This document shows, piece after piece, positions 1 through 11,605 of a DNA stretch of 64,000 nucleotides. The position numbers and the translations under genes were made by a program. Below the pieces are notes generated by a model. That model was not told the origin of the DNA and made no database searches. It saw nothing but the letters and a program-made list of their open reading frames with translations. Within the stretch, counting starts at the first letter, position 1; the number at the start of each line of letters is the position of its first letter. The DNA is from Pseudofabraea citricarpa (lineage: Eukaryota; Ascomycota; Leotiomycetes; Helotiales; Dermateaceae), in contig JAPWGK010000034.1 in assembly GCA_029641185.1 (NCBI GenBank), positions 124,001-188,000 on the forward strand. Reading direction: 5' to 3'.

Positions 1-856
1 ATAGTGTTCCAAACACTCAAATTAATACAGTCTATTTGGAAATGTATTAAATTCGATCTATTTATGAATACCTAGCGATGCCTTGTATCTTGATAAAAGT
101 AAAAAGTTCGAGGCTGTGATCCAAATACTATCGCTTCTCGCTTAATGCTACACGCCAGAATTTCCAGATCAACTAGAGAGCATAAAATAATACCTCATCT
201 TGGCTTAAATACGCGAAGGAGAATCTTTACTCGTGCCAATGCTTGGAAATTCCATTATTCTGGCAGGCTTTTTAACCTGACATAACACTGACGTACTGAA
301 GGCCTCCACTTTCGATGATAATAAACTTGGCACGCACTTGGCATGTACTTGGCATCTCTTGGACTTAATGATGGCTGGGTAATTGAGAAATTTACTTTAA
401 GTTTTGAATATCATCTCAGTCAAATTTCGTAGGAATGTAGCCTTTCTCCATCCTTTCGTGCATCACGTGGTTTCAATACCGCTCAATCAAGCAACCAATT
501 TATTTGTATAAACAGAGAGTTATCTCTTTCCACTTTTGACAGTCTTGAAATATGTATACTTGGCTAGAATACAAGCGAGAGATAAGGTAGAGAATTACGT
601 TTTCACAACAATAACGAATAAAGCTTTAAAGTTCCCCGATGGAAAATTGGAGAACGATAAGATTATGCCAACACTTACCTTGATGGTCTGATATCTGCAA
701 TTATCATCCACTACCGGCAGTACTTACTTCTCTATCATGATTTTGAAAGATAGAGAAGTACTATAAAGATGGGGTTGCGGCCATAGAAATTTTGTTTGTT
801 CAGTAGCAGCCTTCAATGCGCCTTTGTCTTTACTTTGCCGGTTTGAACTCATTACC
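1..856. other. intergenic region upstream of the oxidase gene
   Basis: No coding region could be supported here. The stretch is AT-rich and carries the promoter side of the oxidase gene that starts at 857. The only distinct structures seen are the perfect inverted repeat and TATA-like box listed separately. Confidence 0.6.
725..768 (+). promoter_or_regulatory. perfect 12-bp inverted repeat next to a TATA-like box
   Basis: Seen directly: the arms tacttctctatc (725-736) and gatagagaagta (749-760) are perfect reverse complements separated by 12 bases. A tataaag box follows at 762-768, about 90 bases before the chosen ATG at 857. The position fits a core promoter with an adjacent palindromic protein-binding site or an RNA hairpin in the leader. 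That it is an operator, and for which regulator, is inference; the regulator gene at 3238 is the obvious local candidate. Confidence 0.5.
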
Positions 857-2991
857 ATGGCTTTATCTTTATCCTTTGCCTCTACGTTAGCCATAGCCTT
901 GATACCACAAATCGTTGCCGATCCTATTCCACGATCATCTGTTACGTTTAGTGGCCCTTTCGAAGTCGAGGTCAATGGAGTGCAAAATATCAATGTCGTA
1001 TACAATGGTCCTTCAGATGGAGAACTATCTATTTACTACGGATCTTGCGATATGACCACTTCCGAGCAAGCACATCACATGATTGGGAAAACACACATTG
1101 GTGATCATCCATTTGCAAAACGTCATATGGAATGGGCAGATCTAAGACCTACTAAATTTGTTTGGCTTGCACCAGCAGAGATTAGTCAAGGATGTCTGCA
1201 TGCATACATCAACGATGAACTATCTGGTAGATCAGATGAGTACAGTGTTTTGAAGCAAAAGACAAAAAGAGCTAGCTTTGCAGATGTGGCTGATCCAATG
1301 GGTCCTTGGTTTGATGGTGTCGAGTACTTACAGCAAAAGCAACCGGATGATGTTTTCGTGGCATCAACTAAATCCAAGTCATTTGGTATTCTGGGAGGTG
1401 GTATTTCAGGATTGATGACAGCAGTGAGTAAATTTCAATTGAAGAGACAGGCTGTTGTTCCTTTAGAATTCTACGACGCTAATTTTCACAGTATCTTCTA
1501 GACTCTGTCGGAATACACAACTGGAAGATCATGGAATCATCTGGTAGAATGGGTGGACGAATTCGCACAACCTATCTGAATGGAACCAGGCCAGACGAGT
1601 ACCAATACCAAGAACTAGGACCAATGAGGTTCCCGCACACTATCACGGATCCAGATACTAACGAGACAATCCCCATCATGGACCAGCGTATGATATATCA
1701 ACTTGCCGATGTTCTCAACGAGATGAATGGAAATGATCCATCTCTAGCCGTCAACTTCATCCCCTGGATTCAAATAAGCGACAATGCACCAGTAGTCACC
1801 TCAAAACGCCGCCCAGACGGAACTATTCCCGGAAGAACTGAAGTAGCAGAGAATCCGGCCTTGGCTGATAATATCACTGCAACATATTCGAATGCCACAG
1901 CAGTTGCAGAAGCTCAAGATGCTCTTACTGCTTGGCTCGGGCTTGATGAGGAGACGGTTCGTGGATTTGCACGGAATGTGTTCCAAGCCCATAAGAAGTC
2001 AGTCGCAGAAGGGAAGTTTGATTTCTCCGAAGTCTCGTACTTGCGATATGTGGCTAGTACGGAACTCAATGTCACAGATCAAGTCACCACAACTTCAGTC
2101 CACTGGCCAGCGTGGGAATTTGAGACGGTATATTTCATGGCTACAGAATGGCGTACTATTGATCAAGGACTGAGTCGTCTTCCTGAGGCGTTTGGTCCTC
2201 TGGTGAAGAACCGCACAATGTTCAATACGAAAGTCTCAGGTGTATCACATGATTCAAGCACAAACAAAGTCACAATCACTTATCACCCTACTGATACTAG
2301 TCCTCTGCTACCTTCTTCTACCATGGAATTTGATTATATTTTCAACAGCGTCCCATTCAATCTCCTTCGTTTCTGGAAGTTACCTCCGCATTCGTCCTTA
2401 CTCAGAAGAGCGATAGACAGACTTGTTTTTGATGGCGCTGTCAAGGTCGCATTGCATTACCGTACTCGCTTCTGGGAACATGCAGAACATCCGATTTATG
2501 GTGGTTGTGGTCGCATAGATATTCCAGCTATTGGACAGATTTGTTACCCCTCGTACGAAATCAACAGTACTGGACCTGGTGTCGTTTTGTCATCATACAT
2601 CTCATCTTCAGATGCCACTGCCGCATGTGCCATGCCTGAAGAGGAACATGTAGCTTATGTGCAACGAGCCATGGTAGAGCTACATGGTCCCATTGCCGAC
2701 GAGCAGTTCACCGGACTTTACGATCGACATTGTTGGGAGTTAGATCAGCATCATGCTGGTTCATGGGCAGTGCCAATCGTACCTCAGCAACAACTTTATC
2801 TACCGGCTTATTGGCAGACGGAGTTCAATACCGTATTTATTGGTGAACATACTAGTTTCACACATTCTTGGGTTTTCAGTGCACTAGAAAGCTCGGTTAG
2901 GGGTACCGTACAGATGTTGCTTGATCTCGGACTCGTCGACGAAGCGAAGGAGGTCACAAGAACGTGGATGGCTCGGTGGATCAGTGTCTAA
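857..2991 (+). CDS. secreted L-amino-acid oxidase-like flavin amine oxidase
   Basis: Predicted exons 857-1423 and 1492-2991 (68-bp GTGAGT..CAG intron, phase 0) give about 688 residues. The ATG at 857 lies in ACCATGG and opens a hydrophobic signal peptide (MALSLSFASTLAIALIPQ). The dinucleotide-binding motif ILGGGISGLMTA falls at about residues 178-189, right at the splice junction, and continues as YLLDSVGIHNWKIMESSGR and GGRIRT. The C-terminal FAD motif FIGEHTSFTHSWVFSALES is present. These are the hallmarks of the amine oxidase/L-amino-acid oxidase family, which oxidises amino acids to keto acids, ammonia and H2O2. The length matches fungal L-amino-acid oxidases. The substrate is unknown. 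The next gene downstream is a regulator on the same strand, then a dioxygenase and transporters. Confidence 0.88.
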
Positions 2992-3237
2992 AAAATACCA
3001 TATTAATAAACGAATAAGTTCAGGTAGATATTCTCATATCAATGGGAACCTGTTTATCCCACTTTCAACAAAAACTGCACCCCTGCTTATCTTTCCGACG
3101 GGTGCATATCGCTTATCAGTCCTCTTTTCCGTGCTGTTTTGAATGACTTGAGCATTTCATTCTACGCTCTAATATTTAGGGGATTCGACCACTTCAATAG
3201 GTGACTTTACTTGCTCTAATTGGAGTATTTGTCGATT

Positions 3238-5163
3238 ATGGGTCGTAGACGAACCGCATGTCAGCGCTGTGCTGCAATCAAAACTTCCTGTAGTAAAGGA
3301 GATCCCTGTTCAAGATGTAATCGTGCGTATTGACCTTAGCCAGACGATTCAACACGATAATAAGTTTTAATTCAGGGCTTTCACTTTCTTGTTGCTATCA
3401 ACCAAGGGACTGTAGTAAGAAACCCGTTTCTGTATCAACTCGCCGAACGCGATCAGAGCACAAACGTTCCTCTAGTGGTTGCATCAGCTGCCTCAACAGG
3501 TAAATCATATTATTTATTGAGTTGTATGTATTCTGATTTTCGTGGACGAAAAAAATGCGATGAGAATAAACCGATATGCGGAGATTGCCATCGCCTTGGA
3601 TTGGTTTGTACACCAAGAACTCGCGTCTCCCGTGGTTCTGTAGCCTCCCATGGTTCTGTGAAGGCCTCAACTACTTCGAATGATGAAGAACAGCCAAGTG
3701 ACCATTACATATCCTCAGACGACTTTCCATATCTCGATGACAATGAGAATGAGAGATCCAAAACTCCCGAAGCCAAAACTCCACCTCGCCGTCACTCAAT
3801 AGACGATGGCCGATTTTTCAATTGGATGTCTCTTATCGACGAAGATATCAATAGGCCAGAGCTTCTTAGGCGGAATCATCTGAACCAGAGCAGTGCAGTA
3901 ATGTCACGCGGATCTAGGACTTCAGATGAGCATATTCCAAGTTTAGCGACGTTGCTACCCATGACAGCATTGAACAATCTGACAGGAGTGACTTCCGAGG
4001 CACTAAAAACATGGTCAGTTGGAGAAGAACATTTGCTCAATCATTTCCAGCAAGTTGTCTCAAGAGCACTAGTAGTTGTTCAAGACGATGAAAATCCGTT
4101 TCTACTTTTAATTGTCCCCATGGCGTTCGCATATTCTTCTGTTCGGCATTCACTTGTCGCACTAGCCGCGTGCCATCTGTCAAAGGTATATCCAGACTTT
4201 CGAAAGGATGTTTTCGACCATCAAAGTTTGGCAGTTCAATATCTTAAAGAGGAATTAGAGCACGAAGATTATGTTCAAAGTGCACTGGCAACTACCCTTC
4301 TTCTGTGCCTTCTAGAAGTAAGTGGAATCAAACCTTGCCGTCCATTAACAGAAGCTGATACTTCGTCCTTGAAGATTTGCGAGGGAAACTCAAGAAAGTG
4401 GTTACTTCACCTTCATGGTGCATCTGCTCTAATTTCGCGTCACAAATCAAAGGATCATGCCACCCTTCAATTCTTAATCGAGCTATATGAGTTCCTGTGC
4501 ACAATCACTACAATCACATCATCAAGTCCCTTGAAACGACCTCTTATCTCGCATTCGACAGATGATCCCAGATATAGCACTACACATCCACTCTATGGCG
4601 TTGCGTATGTTCTGTACGAGGTCATGAACGAGGTCAACGAACTCGCTACGAAGCGAATCAACCGGTACGATTCAGAAAATTCTCAAATCACATTCTTAAA
4701 TATGGGACGAGATATTGAAATGAAATTACAATGTTGGAATCCGCCCAAATTCTCTGATAACAACCAGGATACTCGTGAAATTACCGCAGCCGCTCTTGCA
4801 TTTCAATGGGCTGCTCTCATGCGACTTCGGCAAATAATACACGGAAACGACGCTCATCACCCAAGCATCAAACCCTCTACTGAAAAGATCCTATCTGCAT
4901 TATCAATTGTTCGCCCTGGTTCAAGAAACGAGGCTCACATATTATTTCCTCTATTCATGGCAGGCCTAGGAAGCACTACTAAAGCAAACCGGCTTACTGT
5001 TGAGTACCGATTGAATATTATGGAGACAACCATTGGTTTTGGTAACGTCACTGGTGCGCATAAACTGCTTGATAGCCTCTGGTACAAATCAAACGACGGT
5101 GATGAAAGCATTGATTGGGAAACATTGATGCAGACGGAATTCAATGGTCTGGTTCTTTTATGA
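3238..5163 (+). CDS. transcription factor with two Zn2Cys6 clusters and a fungal_trans_2-like domain
   Basis: The start is ATG 3238. Exon 1 (3238-3322) joined to an exon from 3376 encodes a full cluster, C-x2-C-x6-C-x5-C-x2-C-x6-C (CQRCAAIKTSC ... CSRC ... C). The same exon then enters a second cluster (SGCISCLN) and reaches a GTAAAT donor at 3500. Downstream coding resumes with RKKCDENKPICGDC and runs open to 5163. Joining 3499 to 3546 restores the exact C-x6-C spacing and the frame (about 608 residues), but bases 3544-3545 read GG where AG is required; a CTGAT branch-like site sits just before. So this is either a damaged acceptor, non-canonical splicing or a sequence error. The rest resembles the fungal_trans_2 regulator family (helical domain from about residue 260). 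It probably controls the neighbouring oxidase, dioxygenase and transporter genes (inference from position). Confidence 0.72.
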
Positions 5164-5366
5164 TGTCAGTAAATCTCACCGGCATTTGGTTTCAATGCAC
5201 ATGATTCAAATGTGATGCCAATGGGATACATCATAGGTACTGACCAGGTCTGGCGACCATTTGAGTTTCTTTGGGGATTCTCGAATGCAGATTCGATCTT
5301 TTCTCGGCCTTTCCTGCACCGTCATTTTGCGTGCGTGTGGTGTGATTCGACTGATGCATCCGAGGT

Positions 5367-5388
5367 CGGGTATGTCGGCTATTTATAC
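5367..5388 (+). promoter_or_regulatory. CGG direct repeat and TATA-like box before the dioxygenase gene
   Basis: CGG triplets lie at 5367-5369 and 5376-5378 (six-base gap), with a third at 5397-5399, around the TATA-like tttatac at 5382-5388. Zn2Cys6 proteins typically bind pairs of CGG half-sites, so this is a plausible site for the adjacent regulator. CGG is common by chance, hence the low confidence. Confidence 0.3.
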
Positions 5389-5537
5389 ACATACGACGGC
5401 TTATCGTGCCCACTGAATATATAGCAACGGCGAAGATATCTGAATCCTGTGACTATACACGGAAGAACTTCCAACTTTCTATTCTCTCGACACACTCATT
5501 CCCAGCTTACACGCCAGAACTTTCTACATCACTCATT

Positions 5538-6597
5538 ATGGCCCCGAGTGCTCTTTTGCCAGAGCCGGTGCTTTCTGAAGCTGCTATCTTTCAACCTATT
5601 TCGTGAGTTTTGTATGCTAAATCCCAACGGGATATGTACTGAATGATTCAGATCTAAGATCAAAGGCAATGACTGGTTGAAAGATCTTCAAGAAAATGGT
5701 TACGCTGTCGTGAAAGGTGCCATACCGCGGGAAACAGCCGTGCTTTATCAAGAAAAGGCATATGATTGGTTGAAATCCTTTGATACGGGGCTGGACTTTA
5801 ATAGACCCGAGACATGGATCAAAGAAAACCTCCCAGTTCAAAGCAAGATCAACACTTTCCATACCTACTGTCTCGTACATGAAAAATTCATGTGGGATGC
5901 TCGAATGGAACCCGGTGTTCTTGAGGCTTTTGCCCGCATATGGGGTACGGATGAGTTGCTTGCTAGCTTCGACAGTTTGAATATCACTTTTCCAAACAGA
6001 AAGGACGTTCCTCGAAAACCAGCATGGGAACATATCGATCAAAGTCCTTTGCGAAGAGGTCTTCATTGCATTCAGGGGATTATCAATCTTTCTCCATCTG
6101 GTCCAGAGGATGGTGGTTTAGTTGTTTATCCCGGATCCCATAAACTCAATGATGAATTCTTCGACACGCAAACAGACAAGAATACTTGGGAACCCTTGGA
6201 CCGATACATGTTTGATAAAGCACAGCTGGCATGGTTTGCGGACCGAGAAATACTTCCTCACAAAGTGTGTGCTGAGGTTGGTGATCTTATACTTTGGGAT
6301 AGTCGAACCGTTCATTATGGCAGCGAGCCTTCACCTGCCAGTAATCAGATCCGGACTGCGATTTATGCCGCTTACACGCCTGCGAAACTAGCAAGCGAAG
6401 AGTCACTGTCCAGAAAAGCAGAGGTTTTCAAGTCATTTGGTGGCACGACTCATTGGCCTCATGATAATATCATCATTCGTGATCACAGATCATTTCTTGA
6501 TGATGGGACAAGAGATCCTCGTGACCGTGAGCAACCTTTGGAGTTTCCTGATATGAATGACAAGCTCTTGCGACTGGCGGGAATCAAGTCATATTAA
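5538..6597 (+). CDS. phytanoyl-CoA dioxygenase (PhyH) family Fe(II)/2-oxoglutarate oxygenase
   Basis: Exons 5538-5602 and 5652-6597 (49-bp GTGAGT..CAG intron) give 336 residues. The first exon encodes MAPSALLPEPVLSEAAIFQ, and the splice joins it in phase to SKIKGNDWLKDLQENGYAVV, the usual start of this fold. The iron ligands are visible as H-x-D in WEHIDQ (about residues 148-151) and a distal His in TVHYGSEP (about 242). The 2-oxoglutarate-binding Arg follows in NQIRTAIYAAY. GGLVVYPGSHK is the typical strand between them. These enzymes hydroxylate or desaturate small molecules using O2 and 2-oxoglutarate. The length is normal and all key residues are present. The substrate is not predictable. 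It lies between the zinc-cluster regulator and an MFS permease, same strand. Confidence 0.88.
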
Positions 6598-7242
6598 TTG
6601 AGGAGAAGAAGTGTCCGCATAATTTATATCTTGTACATGACTCATTCGCCTCAACTATCATCTGCTCATGGGTGAAATTGGAAGCGATCTTATAGCATAC
6701 TCATGCCTCACTATAGCATTCTGAAATAGAACGAAACGAGATTATGGCAATGAGATAAGGTTGAGCAATATATCAAATTATCAGAAGACATGTGATGATA
6801 TCAGATAAGGTATAGTTCTAAGAGTTAAATGGGGGCTAATACTACCAATAAACCAGTCTGACATTGATCGATTCATTGAAGCGGCGCACAGATACTTCTG
6901 TATGCGACGGCATTTTACTCTTGACTCCATATTTTGCCCCGCCCCCACTTTAGACATCCTGCACCGGCCAACCAGAGAGGAGAGAATTAAGATGAGTGAT
7001 TTTCAAATATCCCGTCGACTAAATACCGTCGTAAGTAGGATCAAGCAAGTGCGCCAAAACTGAGGTGTTGTTACAATCTTGTCGGATATGCGAAGAGCAA
7101 CATATGCCGCTGATAACAACCAGAGAATTGAAGAAATACTATCAAAGCCAAAAATTACATAAAGTGGCCATGTCTTGTAAGAAAGATTTTGTGTAACAGT
7201 CAATTTTTGGACTCGTCCTGCGTTATTTGATTAATTTCTGAC
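6598..7242. other. intergenic region between dioxygenase and permease
   Basis: No gene seen. It holds the 3' flank of the dioxygenase and the promoter of the permease. A short reverse-strand frame (7003-7203) has no family signature and was not accepted. Confidence 0.55.
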
Positions 7243-9090
7243 ATGCTTTTAAGACCAAGTGCCAGAGTTCGCAGACAGGCTGCCCTTGCGCCATCAGCCA
7301 TAATTGATGTTGTCGACAACAATGTAGCCCCTCAATGGTATCGGGACCCAGGTCTCAGGAAGATGATGTTCTGGATTAGTATCATCTTTGCCGCTCAAGT
7401 CTGCACCGGGTTTGATGCTACACTCACCGCGAATTTTCAAAGTTTTGCCATATGGAAAGCAGGTATGTTCTTTTTGGATCAATCAATGTACTTCATTCTC
7501 TTATATTAGAAGATATGGGGAGTCCCAACCCTTCTCAGCTAGGCCTCATCACTGCTATCTATTTCATCGGGACATTTTGTGGAAGTGTTCCTGGTTCTAT
7601 CATTACCGACAAATTGTAAGTCTCGCTCTTTTTCAGTGATCAAACGGAAAAAACTAAAGGTTCCTTGCAGTGGACGTAGAGTCGGCCTTGGAGTCGGCCA
7701 GTTCCTGACTATTGTTGGTGCTGCATTCCAAGCTGGTTCGCATAGCCGAGGACAATATATGGGTTCCCGATTTATCTTGGGTTTTGGTATTGCCTTCACC
7801 ACTTGCGCCGGACCAGCGCTTCTCAGCGAGATTGCGCATCCGCGAATGAGAGGTACTTTAGTCTCATGTGTACGTAAATTCTTCATAAGTTTCTGATTCA
7901 TCGATGCGATAATGCTAACCATTTCAAGTTCAATCCATTCTGGTACGTAGGGTCGATTGTGGCAGCATGGACTTGTTTTGGAACGAGCCACATGCCCAAA
8001 ACGGAACACTGGGCATGGCGCATACCGTCACTTTTACAAGCCGTCCTGCCATGCATTACACTCACCCTTATCTTCTTCATGCCCGAATCGCCGCGATGGC
8101 TTAATTCCAAAGGACGAAAAGAAGAAGCACTTGATATTTTAGCCCGTTATCATGCAAATGGCAAAGCAGACGATCCGCTCGTGCTCAGTGAAATGGCAGA
8201 GATCAGCCAGGCTATTGAGCAGGCAAGCGAAGGTGTGACGTGGAGAGCAATGGCAACCAACAAGCAAAACCGAATGCGTGTTTTCATCGTCATGACCATG
8301 ACGCTGATGACTCTCTGGTGTGGTCAGAATGTTATCACATATTATTTTGTGCAGGTTTTAAACTCGGTGGGCATTACGGAAACTACACAGCAGTAAGTTA
8401 CTGAATCCCAGGGGTGATTTTGGCAGAATACTGATTGTGCAAAGAACTGCTATCAATGGTGGTCTCAATATCGTCAATCTCATTTCGTCACTCATTGGTG
8501 CATTTATAGCCGACAGAATCGGCAGAAGGAAATTATGGATGTCTTCATTTATTGGAATGATCATAGTCGCCATACCTTTCATCTCGCTTAGCGCATGTGA
8601 GTTATCCAATCTGACTTCTCTTCAAGTCCAGCCATCCTAACTTGACACAGCATATGTGAAGACTAAGCAACAGGGCACAGCATACGGCGTAATAATATGT
8701 CTTTTTCTGTACGACATCGCCTACAACGTCGCGTGTAATCCACTACTCTACTCGTACCCGACAGAAATCATGCCTTTCTTTATGCGAAGCAAGGGTCTTG
8801 CAATCAAGAACATGACTGGTCAGACAGCTTTGATCATCAACATGTATGTCAATCCAATTGCTTTGGCTGCGATTGGGTATTACTACTATATCGTTTTCCT
8901 CGCTCTGAATTGTCTGTGGCTCACACTCATTTGGTTTTTCTTCCCTGAGACGAAAGGCTATGCTCTGGAAGAGTTGGCGGGGCTGTTTGACGATGATGCA
9001 GACGTAATTCACGGGATCAAAGGAGTGGACCCGGAGAGTATCTCAATCGAAGTTGGCGGAAAGACTTTTGACGGCAAGAGTAAAGTATGA
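7243..9090 (+). CDS. sugar-porter MFS permease (lactose permease-like)
   Basis: Six exons: 7243-7462, 7510-7615, 7671-7869, 7929-8392, 8445-8596 and 8651-9090. All introns are GT-AG and the phases agree, giving 526 residues. Sugar-porter signatures are present: GFDATLTANFQ in the first membrane segment, DKFGRR across a splice, PESPRWLNSKGRKEEAL after segment 6, ADRIGRRK in the second half and PETKGYALEEL at the end. The RKEEALDILARYHANGKADD block is typical of the fungal LAC12/lactose-permease branch. A 12-segment plasma membrane proton symporter for a sugar or related small polar molecule is likely. In this context it probably imports the substrate handled by the oxidase or dioxygenase (inference). 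Confidence 0.88.
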
Positions 9091-9300
9091 TTCAGGGTTG
9101 AATATCCGAAATCGCAGTTTTAACATCTCATGCCAATTTATCTGAGTGTATCAAGTTATTATTTTGCTACTTTAATTCTCTGAACAACGTAACTTGGGAG
9201 GTATATTTTGATACATTTTCTAAGATTCCAACGAATTCTTTCCAATGTGCAACAACGCCAGCATCATTATATTGACAAAAGCCGCCCCCCCAAAAAAGAT

Positions 9301-10389
9301 TTAATAGTACGCCATCAGCGCGTACCACTGAAGGATTGTTCCTATGAAAAAAGCAATATTCCCTGCAAAGGATATGACGGTTAATTCCAGAGCTAACTGA
9401 GGCGCTAGGAGAAGGAAGCTCCCAGAAAAAACGAAACCCAGAGAGCCGAGAGAAGTCAGGAACGAAATGTTCCAATTGATGTTGCTGGGGCTTGGACAGT
9501 ACCACTTCTCCTGTGCCATGATCATAGTGATCATGTTGGCAGCCAGAAGAAGTATTCCACCCAGCACTTGGGGAAAGAACACAAGCGGTGGAATGAGAAA
9601 TGCTTGCTGTTCACCCAGCACGCCAGGAAAACCAGCCACCAGTGGAACACTGAAGACGAAACCTCCAAATAATTGTATTAGACCAGCTCGGAATGCAATG
9701 TTCGGGAGGAAGTATGTTTTCAGCTCAAAGCTCGACGGCCACCATACCCAAGCATCACTGCCCAGGAGAGCAGGTGAATAGACGGGCGCTTTTGGATTTT
9801 CCAAATCCTCTTTTCCCAATTTTCCTTCTATGCCGTTTTCTCCGCCTCTGTCAATGTTGAAGGCTGCCAGAAGTGCCATGAATCCACCGCTGAAGAAGCA
9901 TAATCCTCCAATTGTGATGGTTGCAGGGGCTGCAATTGTCGCTTCGCCTTCGAAGGTCAGCTCGGGAGTGGTGATTGGAAGAAGCGTGAAAAGCGAATTC
10001 GCCAAGAAGCTCAGGGTGCCCAAGACAAAAACCATAGCCACCAGCCAGTTCATGTCCCGGACTGGATATACGGTCACCATGCGCCAGATACGTGTTGCCG
10101 GCCCGGAAATCTCAGGCTCTGGTAAGGCAAGGACTTCGGCCGACTCTCCCGAGTGAAGAGTTACATGGTGTGTGATGGTGTTGGGTTTGAACTCAGATGA
10201 AATTGTCCCAGAGCCTGCTGGCACATTTCTTCGTCGACCGGGAAGTTGTTCCTCGTCGTTAGCGAACCACGCGGTATGACGTCTTCCATTATAATTGCCT
10301 TCAAAATTCGGAGCGTTCGGGTTGAAAATGTACGAGTTGCGAAAGGAGATGGATGCATTCATTCTGGATGAGTCTTTTTTCAATGTCAT
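9301..10389 (-). CDS. unknown multi-pass membrane protein
   Basis: Uninterrupted frame of 362 residues from ATG at 10389. The N-terminal ~100 residues are polar, with a basic GRRRN patch, and look cytosolic. About six hydrophobic segments follow, near residues 115-137, 155-177, 228-253, 263-290, 306-328 and 335-357, with a charged loop (about 178-205) between the second and third. I do not recognise a named family. It resembles the many conserved fungal integral membrane proteins of unknown function. It lies convergent with the upstream sugar-porter gene, within the putative cluster. A small transporter or a membrane sensor are both possible. Confidence 0.75.
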   Translation of the reverse strand: MTLKKDSSRMNASISFRNSYIFNPNAPNFEGNYNGRRHTAWFANDEEQLPGRRRNVPAGSGTISSEFKPNTITHHVTLHSGESAEVLALPEPEISGPATRIWRMVTVYPVRDMNWLVAMVFVLGTLSFLANSLFTLLPITTPELTFEGEATIAAPATITIGGLCFFSGGFMALLAAFNIDRGGENGIEGKLGKEDLENPKAPVYSPALLGSDAWVWWPSSFELKTYFLPNIAFRAGLIQLFGGFVFSVPLVAGFPGVLGEQQAFLIPPLVFFPQVLGGILLLAANMITMIMAQEKWYCPSPSNINWNISFLTSLGSLGFVFSGSFLLLAPQLALELTVISFAGNIAFFIGTILQWYALMAYY

Positions 10390-11605
10390 AAAATTCGTCT
10401 TTGTCGGTTGGGATTAGTGGATCGGTCGGGCTTGATATAAGTGGTGTGCCTTCTGGCCTGTGCATGCGGCTCTCCTTAAAGACCGCTCACAACTAGTCAA
10501 GTATTAGTGGCATCATTAAAGTTGTTAAACTTTGATGCGGATTCCATTCCAGCCTCTAGATCTACATTCCGTAAGACTACCAAAACATGTTTTGTTGGAT
10601 ATCACCCTTGTAGTCATGCTAGCGGCGTCCACGGAATCCGTTTTTCTCTATGTAAGTCGTCAAGAAACTCGCAATAATGAGCTATTCAGCCCTACCCCTT
10701 ATCTAAGCATTAGCGTTAAAAGCTTTGTTCTACCCCTGGTCCGTTTGGTAAAGTTGTATTGCAAGGCATTTGTATCAGTCGGAGAGAATTCGTACATAGG
10801 ATGCTTCAGACAATGGGGAAGTAGCGGGGCGATCCGCCAACACTGTGGGGAACTTGGTCTTGTTAAGACACTTTGTTTGACATGGCCGCAATCAAGACGC
10901 AGTAAATAGAAAATAACAAAGAATTGGAATTCTCCTCGAGCTCATATTGACTCGTGTTTAAGCTAGTCTCAAGCCTTTTGCCAGTCTCGCCTCGTAATGC
11001 GCTAATTGGTAGAGCGCTCGTCCTCCCCGTTTCAAAATATACTTTGACCTAGCCACCGAGTAGAGATTGAGCTGGTCCTAGCTGATCTCTGTTTTGGCCT
11101 TGAGACTTCGTCCAATTATTCTTAACTTCGATTATCTCTTAGGGGACTTACAAATCACGCACCTCCTCCAACAACGTGAAGCATAGCTACAACAATGAAC
11201 CATGTGCAGAGCACAAATATTTTGCTACAGTTATCGTTCTCATACAATAGCATCTTGCGCACGCGTTCACGATGATCCATCTTGGCGGTTGCTTTTCTTT
11301 CGACTATACCGGATCCACTCGGTAGCCTCGGGGGCCGTCCTCCCGTCGGGATCCGTATTCTGACCCGATGAAACTAATTCTGGTAAGCCGCTCACAAGCT
11401 TCATAAATAAGCATTTTCACCATGATGGCGGATTGCTGCTATACTTAAGCATAAGTACTATGCTATTTTTCCTTGGGACTAAATCTAAATAAATCTCGAC
11501 GCTCTGTTCACCCCAAAGCGAAACACAAATAAATACCTCTTCGTGATAATTTAAGCGATCACCACCATATTATCCCATATCACGCACGACACGCACCTAC
11601 GCAAG
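10390..11605. other. intergenic region with a tRNA-like fragment
   Basis: No protein gene is supported; a 125-codon frame at 10532-10909 has no recognisable feature. At about 10990-11030 the sequence ctaattggtagagcgctcg resembles the D-arm/A-box half of a tRNA. I cannot find a matching T-arm or acceptor stem, so it is at best a tRNA relic or a tRNA-derived repeat. The 3' part is the promoter of the transporter at 11606. Confidence 0.45.

Noticed and set aside
10532..10909. 125-codon forward frame
   Set aside because: No family signature, no splice context and unremarkable composition; likely chance.
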